Source of the DNA: JACPNA01 sp964429715 | GTDB lineage: Archaea; Nanobdellota; Nanobdellia; Woesearchaeales; GW2011-AR9 | Direction: 5' to 3' | Length of the DNA stretch: 6,200 nt | NCBI GenBank assembly: GCA_964429715.1 | Contig: CAYSCV010000080.1 | Coordinates: forward strand, 1 to 6,200 | Shown here: positions 1-5,132 of the stretch, piece after piece | How the letters are laid out: each line of letters starts with the position of its first letter | Position numbering within the stretch: the stretch's first letter is position 1 | Program-made: the position numbers and the translations under genes | Notes under the pieces: model-generated | Seen by the model: only the letters and a program-made list of their open reading frames with translations | What the model was told of the DNA's origin: nothing | The model's database searches: none

Positions 1-233
1 TTATTATCCTGTGCCAACTGCCCGCCTGCCCCCGCACAACAATTCTGCTGCTCTCGTGCCTTCTGACAAAACGCCTCTCCCTTTCGCTCACACTTCTTCT
101 GCACACATTTCTCATAGCCCGCATAATTCTTATCTAAAGATGCCATAACTGAAAACAGAACCATCAACACCACAAGACCGCACAATACATAAAACAAGAT
201 TCGTTGAGCCAACGTAATTTGTAATTCTTCCAT
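1..233 (-). CDS. Small cysteine-rich single-pass membrane protein, 3' end cut by window edge
   Basis: I do not recognise a family. The frame opens with ATG at 233 and stays open to position 1, giving 77 codons, so the stop lies outside the window. One hydrophobic helix spans residues 12-31. The rest is hydrophilic with cysteines at 43, 48, 56, 65 and 66 (C-x4-C-x7-C-x8-CC) among many Lys, Arg, Glu and Gln residues; another cysteine (18) lies in the helix. The start lies two bases after the stop of the large GT-C gene, and AAGGTGA sits seven bases before the ATG, so translational coupling in one operon is likely. The charge pattern (acidic N-terminus, basic segment after the helix) favours a cytoplasmic tail by the positive-inside rule, but this is ambiguous. 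With a cytoplasmic tail the cysteines might bind metal; outside they might form disulfides. A role as partner of the neighbouring glycosyltransferase is inference from linkage only. Confidence 0.75.
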   Translation of the reverse strand, partial: MEELQITLAQRILFYVLCGLVVLMVLFSVMASLDKNYAGYEKCVQKKCERKGEAFCQKAREQQNCCAGAGGQLAQDN

Positions 234-235
234 TT

Positions 236-2221
236 TTATTTCACCTTAAATACGACAAACATATTCTCTTTCTGATACACCGGTTCAAACAAACCAGACT
301 TTAAAATCTCCGTATATCGCTGTTCAAGCAATGCTTTCGTCTTCTCCTCCCCATACTTCCCTTTTGCATATTTAAAATCCATTCCATAATTCAAAACTAA
401 AAACTCATATTTATGTTGTTTCAAAAAATCAGATAATTCTATTGCCGTTCGTTCTAAAATAGTTTCCCTAAACGATAAGACGCCTTCACACCAGACACAA
501 CTATTTGCACCAAATCCCATCACCACTTTATCACGAGGAGAATACAAAAAAACATTAGTATTAGGAGGAATACTCGCAAACCACGCCCCATACTCCCATG
601 GCTCTTGCGCAGAAGCCGTAAACGTTCCCGACGTTGGCCACGGCATTGTGTTAAATTCATATTTAGCCGCACCCGATGTCATCACAACCCCAAACAAAAT
701 TAATCCCACAATCAAAGCAGCAGGAACTTTAAATTTTTTTCCAACATTCATCAGAAAATATGTTCCTTCCATAGCAATTAATGCCGCTGGAATTGCCATA
801 AGCATCCATATCCTAAAAGGTCCACGCGCAATAGAAATAGGAAACGTCTGCCCATTCACCCCCCAAAACGTATATATCAACCAAAACAACGCCACACATA
901 ACCATAAATTCTCCTCATGAGAAGTTAAACTCTTTCTATATCTCCACAACACCCACACTAGCCCCAGCAAAACCAGTAAAGATAAAACAACACCTATTCC
1001 GATAGGATTATTGATCGCATTCGCACTTTTCGCATAAAAAAAATCACCAAAATTATATGCTCTTGAACCCGAACCCCCCGAACTTGTCACCGCCCGCCAC
1101 GCTTCATATACCTTCGAGCTTAAACTAGATAAAAAACTCATGGACACAGAACCAACAGCTAAAGAGGGAGAACTTACTGAAGAAATAATCCGCTCCCCCG
1201 TATAATATTGGATCATTCCTTTAACCCCATATTTATAAATCATCATCCCCCACCATACAAATGACAACGCCACTCCACCGCAAATCGCCGCAAATTCCTT
1301 TTTCAGAAATTGCTTTCGCACAACTGACGCAACAATGACAAACAATAACAACATCGTTGTCAACTTGATTGGTTCCTCAATATTCTGCGTCACCCCAATA
1401 CTTGCAACCATCAGTAAAGTAACCCACATCCATTTTGCATCTTCTTTTATCATCACCAACGCATACATCGCCGGAAAAAATAATGTCACGGCATAACCAT
1501 GTGCCCAAATAAAATGACTTAAATACGACGGGATCATCGCTAAAAAAAATGTAGCAAACAACGCTTTTCCGCTATTCCCTACAAATTCCTTTGCAAACAA
1601 GTAAAAAAAGAGAACCCCTAATGAAATAATTAACGCATTAAAAAACTTCATTGTCCAATTTAAATCAGGCGATGTTTGATGTAACACCCCTATTAACACA
1701 TCATACGCCGGAGGATACGGATCAATATAAGATAAAACCCAATCGATTTTAGTCTGATCTTTCAGCACTGGATCATACGCTGTCTTCTCCAACGCAACAT
1801 ATTTCATCCCGATTGAATGCCCCCACGGATCCTCATCCTCTAAATAGGGATACGCAAACGCCCCTTTTGTATACATAAATAAAGACAATAACATTAATAC
1901 GATTGCGCCGCACAACATCAACTCCGACTTTGTAAAAGAAAAAGAAAATTTCGGTGTCGTAAAATCATTCGCACGTAATTTTTTTCCAAAAATAATTATC
2001 GGCCATATCAAACTCAGCAGCAGGAAAATCTTCCAATCCAGAGGAATATGTACAAAATTAAGTATCACTGCTAAAATCGGAAAAATTCCCAATCCTAACG
2101 CAACCGCTAGACAAAATCGTTCCAACCGAAACTCTGGTTTCTTCTGTACAAAAGAAAGAGCCGTAAACCCTAAGCCCCAACAATACACAAAAAATAATAC
2201 AATCGTAATCCAGCTAATCAT
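236..2221 (-). CDS. Polytopic GT-C-type membrane protein, distantly STT3/AglB-like
   Basis: Probable membrane glycosyltransferase of the GT-C fold, using a lipid-linked sugar donor on the outer face of the membrane; 661 residues from the ATG at 2221. A GTG at 2230 extends the frame by three codons, but it forms part of the AGGTG ribosome site, so the ATG is preferred. About a dozen hydrophobic helices cover residues 4-515, followed by a soluble domain of about 145 residues. The first large loop carries EDEDPWGH (128-135), like the acidic DPxxH/R motif of oligosaccharyltransferases, then PYPPAY (168-173), like their YPPG region. RGPFR (466-470) leads into a helix and resembles the conserved arginine region of STT3. 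The WWDYG motif of STT3/AglB/PglB is absent. Loop 340-400 is Ser/Gly-rich and contains SVSS (348-351). CVWC lies at 575-578 in the soluble domain. It is followed by the small cysteine-rich gene after two bases and preceded by the Nudix gene. Alternatives are a PMT-like enzyme or a family with no assigned activity. Membrane topology is clear; the precise reaction is not. Confidence 0.8.
   Translation of the reverse strand: MISWITIVLFFVYCWGLGFTALSFVQKKPEFRLERFCLAVALGLGIFPILAVILNFVHIPLDWKIFLLLSLIWPIIIFGKKLRANDFTTPKFSFSFTKSELMLCGAIVLMLLSLFMYTKGAFAYPYLEDEDPWGHSIGMKYVALEKTAYDPVLKDQTKIDWVLSYIDPYPPAYDVLIGVLHQTSPDLNWTMKFFNALIISLGVLFFYLFAKEFVGNSGKALFATFFLAMIPSYLSHFIWAHGYAVTLFFPAMYALVMIKEDAKWMWVTLLMVASIGVTQNIEEPIKLTTMLLLFVIVASVVRKQFLKKEFAAICGGVALSFVWWGMMIYKYGVKGMIQYYTGERIISSVSSPSLAVGSVSMSFLSSLSSKVYEAWRAVTSSGGSGSRAYNFGDFFYAKSANAINNPIGIGVVLSLLVLLGLVWVLWRYRKSLTSHEENLWLCVALFWLIYTFWGVNGQTFPISIARGPFRIWMLMAIPAALIAMEGTYFLMNVGKKFKVPAALIVGLILFGVVMTSGAAKYEFNTMPWPTSGTFTASAQEPWEYGAWFASIPPNTNVFLYSPRDKVVMGFGANSCVWCEGVLSFRETILERTAIELSDFLKQHKYEFLVLNYGMDFKYAKGKYGEEKTKALLEQRYTEILKSGLFEPVYQKENMFVVFKVK
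241..247 (-). promoter_or_regulatory. Shine-Dalgarno site for the small cysteine-rich gene
   Basis: On the minus strand AAGGTGA lies seven bases before the ATG at 233, inside the last codons of the upstream gene. It matches the GGTGA core expected from the 3' end of archaeal 16S rRNA. It fixes the start of the small gene and supports translation from an internal site on a shared transcript. Confidence 0.7.
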
Positions 2222-2227
2222 AAAACA

Positions 2228-2232
2228 CACCT
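2228..2232 (-). promoter_or_regulatory. Shine-Dalgarno site that decides the GT-C gene start
   Basis: The minus strand reads AGGTG, then six bases, then ATG at 2221. The only upstream start option, GTG at 2230-2228, consists of bases of this motif, so it is more likely ribosome site than start codon. Confidence 0.65.
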
Positions 2233-2255
2233 AAAAATTATAAAACTGCACTTTA

Positions 2256-2263
2256 TTTATAAA
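2256..2263 (-). promoter_or_regulatory. Archaeal TATA box for the GT-C gene
   Basis: TTTATAAA lies in the 75-bp gap between the Nudix and GT-C genes, preceded on the minus strand by CGATATT as a weak BRE. A start about 26 bases downstream would fall near 2233, giving a leader of roughly a dozen bases that just includes the AGGTG site. The GT-C gene may therefore have its own promoter even if it is also read through from the Nudix gene. The motif is symmetric and the gap is AT-rich, so chance is possible. Confidence 0.45.
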
Positions 2264-2270
2264 AATATCG

Positions 2271-2284
2271 TATCTGAAAAGATA
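2271..2284. repeat. Small perfect inverted repeat, 5-bp arms and 4-base loop
   Basis: TATCT and AGATA flank GAAA on the plus strand (TTTC on the minus strand). It lies between the Nudix stop and the putative TATA box of the GT-C gene, so it could be a weak 3'-end hairpin of the Nudix transcript or a protein-binding site. The stem is short and AU-rich. Confidence 0.35.
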
Positions 2285-2296
2285 GTGTGTTCATAG

Positions 2297-2303
2297 AAAA
2301 AAA
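2297..2303 (-). terminator. Oligo-T tract just after the Nudix stop codon
   Basis: On the minus strand the TAG stop (2308-2306) is followed by AA and then seven consecutive T. Archaeal RNA polymerase terminates at T-rich tracts in the non-template strand, so this is a plausible terminator separating the Nudix transcript from the GT-C gene. It is also the middle of a symmetric TAGAA/TTCTA sequence. Partial read-through into the next gene is possible. Confidence 0.45.
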
Positions 2304-2305
2304 TT

Positions 2306-3184
2306 CTAGTAATTCTTAATTTTCCATCCTGATCGACAAACATCTTGAACCGCATCAGAGAACCATTCTGAACCAAATTTATATTGACCAAACACAAGCA
2401 ACATACCTAACCCATTACCAATAATCTTTTCCATATTCTGTTGACAAAATTCTCGGATATGTTCTGGATGAATCGGTGCACCAAATAAACGTTGATGTTC
2501 CCCTGCTTCAGGAGCAATACTATCCGCATTCTGACAAATTGCATCAAGAGAAAGAAATGTTTTAGTATGGTAAATCAATGAAGGATTAAATCCCTCCGTT
2601 TGATCACGAACAAGACCTATAATCATCGGAGGTTGATAATCTTTGTCAGGAAGTAATCCAATTTCCTCCCATGCTTCGCCTTTTATACAACGAAACGGAT
2701 CAGGATGATTTTGCCAGTGACGCGTTTCACAACCTCCTGCCGGCGCCGGATGATATTTCCCTGGTATTTCTACATTACCCCGTTCTTCCATTAAAATATA
2801 ATTATCAGCCGTTTCAACAAGCATAGTCACTGCAAGAGGGCGGACATGGTGAAGAATTAGTTCTCGTTGCAAGTTGTTTTCAGAAAGTGTGGGAACCCAA
2901 CGACGAAGAGCAAACTGACTGCGCATGGTCGTATAATTTGTTTTCAATCTGAGCATATCCCTCTCTAAAGTAATCCCTTTTAGATTTAGTACATAAGTAT
3001 TGCTTCGAGGAGACGGAATATCACTAAAAGATTGTAAATCTTCAGAAGCTAACCCATATCCTACTAGGGGTAGTTCTCCAAGGTATAATTGTTTATCAAG
3101 AAGAACAAGTTCAGGAGTATGTTCTACAGAAAAAGCTTCCTCAGTGATAGGAGGAAAAATACTCACCTCAATAGTTTTAGGCAT
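2306..3184 (-). CDS. Nudix-family hydrolase, long form with N-terminal extension
   Basis: Soluble protein of 292 residues, about twice a minimal Nudix domain. Residues 1-108 form an N-terminal region of unclear fold. The Nudix core begins near 113: a strand with LMEERGN (131-137), PAPAGG (146-151), then the helix GEAWEEIGL (169-177), matching the REUxEExGU half of the Nudix box with Arg replaced by Gly and the metal-binding glutamates 170, 173 and 174 kept. The stretch from GG to this helix is about four residues longer than the canonical box. The architecture recalls eukaryotic Nudix proteins described as UDP-glucose pyrophosphatase-like, but that is recollection of family shape, and the substrate is unproven. 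Placed among sugar-transfer genes, a nucleotide-sugar diphosphate substrate is attractive. The ATG at 3184 has no ribosome site and sits where a leaderless transcript would begin. Its coding DNA lacks most of the strong strand skew of its neighbours, which hints at separate origin. Confidence 0.8.
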   Translation of the reverse strand: MPKTIEVSIFPPITEEAFSVEHTPELVLLDKQLYLGELPLVGYGLASEDLQSFSDIPSPRSNTYVLNLKGITLERDMLRLKTNYTTMRSQFALRRWVPTLSENNLQRELILHHVRPLAVTMLVETADNYILMEERGNVEIPGKYHPAPAGGCETRHWQNHPDPFRCIKGEAWEEIGLLPDKDYQPPMIIGLVRDQTEGFNPSLIYHTKTFLSLDAICQNADSIAPEAGEHQRLFGAPIHPEHIREFCQQNMEKIIGNGLGMLLVFGQYKFGSEWFSDAVQDVCRSGWKIKNY

Positions 3185-3208
3185 AAAATTAAAGAAGTAT
3201 GATTAAAG

Positions 3209-3223
3209 TATATAAACTTTTCG
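3209..3223 (-). promoter_or_regulatory. Archaeal BRE/TATA promoter of the Nudix gene (leaderless)
   Basis: Reading the minus strand, CGAAAAG (BRE-like, 3223-3217) abuts TTTATATA (3216-3209). The TATA centre is about 28 bases before the ATG at 3184, so transcription should begin within a few bases of the start codon. No Shine-Dalgarno motif is present. This is the best-looking promoter in the window. Confidence 0.7.
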
Positions 3224-3251
3224 AGGTTTATACTACTTTCAAGTGAAAATT

Positions 3252-3265
3252 ATAAACTAGTTTAT
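3252..3265. promoter_or_regulatory. Perfect 14-bp palindrome in the divergent control region, candidate operator
   Basis: ATAAACTAGTTTAT is identical to its reverse complement, with no spacer. It lies between the divergent Nudix and GT39-like promoters, about 36 bp from the Nudix BRE/TATA block and 46 bp from the other TATA box. Further TATAAAC copies occur at 3211-3217 and 3251-3257, and the reverse form GTTTATA at 3226-3232. A dimeric regulator site is plausible. No regulator gene is in the window, and AT-rich sequence makes short palindromes common. Confidence 0.45.
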
Positions 3266-3310
3266 TTGACCATTTAGAACAATTTAATACCCCACACCAC
3301 CCCCAAAATC

Positions 3311-3318
3311 TATATATA
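3311..3318 (+). promoter_or_regulatory. Archaeal TATA box of the GT39-like gene (leaderless)
   Basis: TATATATA is preceded by CCCCAAAATC, an acceptable BRE context, and its centre is about 25 bases before the ATG at 3340. Transcription would begin at or next to the start codon. There is no Shine-Dalgarno motif, in keeping with a leaderless mRNA. Confidence 0.65.
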
Positions 3319-3339
3319 CCCCTAAATAAAAAACCTCGC

Positions 3340-5109
3340 ATGAAACTCACCAAAACCCATCTTATTCTCATTGGCATCTTCATCCTCGCTTTCTTTCTCC
3401 GTTTATACTCCGCCGCCCACGTTGACATCGGCTCGGATGAAATCATTTATTCATTAATCCCGTTACATATCATCGACGCAGGAAGATTATCAACCGTTGA
3501 ACAAGCCCCTGTCTATTTCTACCTCACTGATTTAAGCTACAAACTCTTTGGCAACCTCACTTTAATTTCAACAAGATTCACCTCAATCTTATTTGGAGCC
3601 ACTGCCACCATTCTCATCTACCTTCTCTCCCTCAAACTCTTTCACAATAAAAACGCCGCACTCCTCAGCTCCTTCCTTTTTGCTGTATCAGGCTACGCCA
3701 TACGCCACAACCAAGAAATGGACATGACTGCCTATTTCTTAAGCCTGTTAAGCATCTATTTCTTTCTCTACGTACTCGAAAATAAATATAACTACCTCTA
3801 TCCCTCTCTGGGCATACTTGCCCTCGCCTCCTTAGTTAAACCCATTGTCCTACTTTTCGCCCCTGCCTATTTTCTCACATGGGGGGTCATCAGTTGGAAA
3901 AACAAAGAAGGATTATTCCACAAAACCGAAAACACCTATCACCTCAATCCGCATCTCCTCAAAAAAATTTTTCTCTCCATCATCCTCTGTATCATCATCG
4001 TCGCACCCGTCTTAACCTATAACTACCTTCTCTATAAAGAAAAAGGTATGACAGATTATTATTTTACAGTCCTAGCAGGAATCGGAAACTCTCAAATCTA
4101 TAAAGGTCAAGAAGCTAATTCCTGGACAATAATCAGATCATTAGAGAACATAATCGGATCATTTACCCAATTATTCAAATTAGACTTTATTATTCTCCTC
4201 GCCGGCCTCTGCGGCATCATCCTTGCGTGGAAACACAAAAAAGACCAGACCCTCCTATTCTGTTCAACTTTATTTTTCTTATACCTCTATCTTGGTGGAA
4301 TCATGGGTAGCTCTACCCACTATGTCTGGACTCCCCTTATTCTCAGTATCTTCGCGGGCTATGCAATTATCCATCTCTCTGAAAAAATACAATCGACACT
4401 CTCACTTAAAAAAATAATCTATCTCATTTGCGTCATCCTCATTATTACCACATCATTTAACCTTCACACAATATCAAAACTCAAAGAAGCGTCTATTCAA
4501 AACATCCTCAATGAATATGCCGTAGATAATATCCCAAACAACGCCATTATCATTATGGATCCGCGTGTCTATCGCGGAGTATACTCTTGGGCTTTAAGTG
4601 ATAAACACTATCTGGAAGGAACCTATTTCCCCGAACTCATCAACAACCTACCGAAACTTCCCGGAACAAAACAAACACTTCCATTATACTACATCGAATG
4701 TGGCCCTGGGAAAACTTGTGGCTGGAAACCAGAAGATTATCAACGTATTTCTGATTATGGCAAACAACTCTCCGCAAGCCTCATCCCTAATATGAAAAAA
4801 GTAACCGAACTTCACACCGCGGACACATTAGTTATCTACCAAAGCACCATCAACGCCCCCCTCTCCATCTACGAACCCATTGATCGCACCCACAACCATT
4901 GGTATACTCCTATTGGTTGGAAATACATTGAAAACGCCGTTGATAATTATACTCCCAAAAATATCATTGATAAAACATTAAATTCTATCTCATTTTTCAT
5001 ACTCTACATTGACGTTCTTATTGCTATACTAAGTATATTTTATGTTTTCTACATATTATTCAAAGAACCAAAAACAGAAAAAGAAGAACAGAATCAAAAA
5101 ACAGAGTAA
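3340..5109 (+). CDS. GT39/PMT_2-like (ArnT-like) membrane glycosyltransferase
   Basis: Membrane protein of 589 residues, likely to transfer a sugar from a polyprenyl-phosphate donor to a protein, lipid or glycan on the outer face of the membrane. The first helix (about 8-24) leads to a loop with DIGSDEIIY (29-37), holding the acidic residues usual in PMT/ArnT enzymes. TRF (78-80) and the following helices to IRHNQEMD (121-128) match the typical PMT_2 core, in which an Arg and a later Asp flank the second loop. A helix with a Lys (167) before a proline-containing hydrophobic run continues the pattern. About ten further hydrophobic stretches reach residue 372. Residues 380-545 form a soluble domain with CGPGKTC (454-460). 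A last helix (about 549-574) ends in a charged cytoplasmic tail. The start is supported by the leaderless TATA spacing. It is transcribed away from the Nudix/GT-C genes and convergent with gmd. Sugar and acceptor cannot be read from the sequence. Confidence 0.85.
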   Translation: MKLTKTHLILIGIFILAFFLRLYSAAHVDIGSDEIIYSLIPLHIIDAGRLSTVEQAPVYFYLTDLSYKLFGNLTLISTRFTSILFGATATILIYLLSLKLFHNKNAALLSSFLFAVSGYAIRHNQEMDMTAYFLSLLSIYFFLYVLENKYNYLYPSLGILALASLVKPIVLLFAPAYFLTWGVISWKNKEGLFHKTENTYHLNPHLLKKIFLSIILCIIIVAPVLTYNYLLYKEKGMTDYYFTVLAGIGNSQIYKGQEANSWTIIRSLENIIGSFTQLFKLDFIILLAGLCGIILAWKHKKDQTLLFCSTLFFLYLYLGGIMGSSTHYVWTPLILSIFAGYAIIHLSEKIQSTLSLKKIIYLICVILIITTSFNLHTISKLKEASIQNILNEYAVDNIPNNAIIIMDPRVYRGVYSWALSDKHYLEGTYFPELINNLPKLPGTKQTLPLYYIECGPGKTCGWKPEDYQRISDYGKQLSASLIPNMKKVTELHTADTLVIYQSTINAPLSIYEPIDRTHNHWYTPIGWKYIENAVDNYTPKNIIDKTLNSISFFILYIDVLIAILSIFYVFYILFKEPKTEKEEQNQKTE

Positions 5110-5112
5110 AAA
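5096..5112 (-). terminator. T-rich tracts downstream of gmd, possible terminator
   Basis: After the gmd stop at 5133 the minus strand shows five T (5112-5108) and then six T (5101-5096), overlapping the end of the convergent GT39-like gene. Archaeal termination at such tracts is plausible, and the genes are only 23 bp apart, so their 3' ends probably overlap. There is no clear hairpin. Confidence 0.3.
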
Positions 5113-5132
5113 TATTAATGATTCAAACTTCT

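Noticed and set aside
648..920. 90-codon plus-strand frame inside the GT-C gene
   Set aside because: Antisense shadow of a well-supported membrane protein; no start signals and no recognisable domain.
1232..1261. WWGMM in the GT-C protein as a WWDYG equivalent
   Set aside because: It lies in a transmembrane helix in the middle of the protein, while WWDYG belongs in the C-terminal soluble domain; Asp and the Tyr-Gly context are missing.
2294..2308. TAGAA/TTCTA symmetry as a hairpin terminator
   Set aside because: With 5-bp AT-rich arms around five A/T bases the stem would be very weak; the T tract alone is the more credible signal.
3228..3446. 72-codon minus-strand frame across the divergent promoter region
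   Set aside because: It overlaps the start of the GT39-like gene antisense, covers the TATA box and palindrome, has no ribosome site and is low-complexity and basic.
4223..4795. Two short plus-strand frames inside the GT39-like gene
   Set aside because: Out-of-frame shadows of a gene whose own frame gives a coherent membrane protein.
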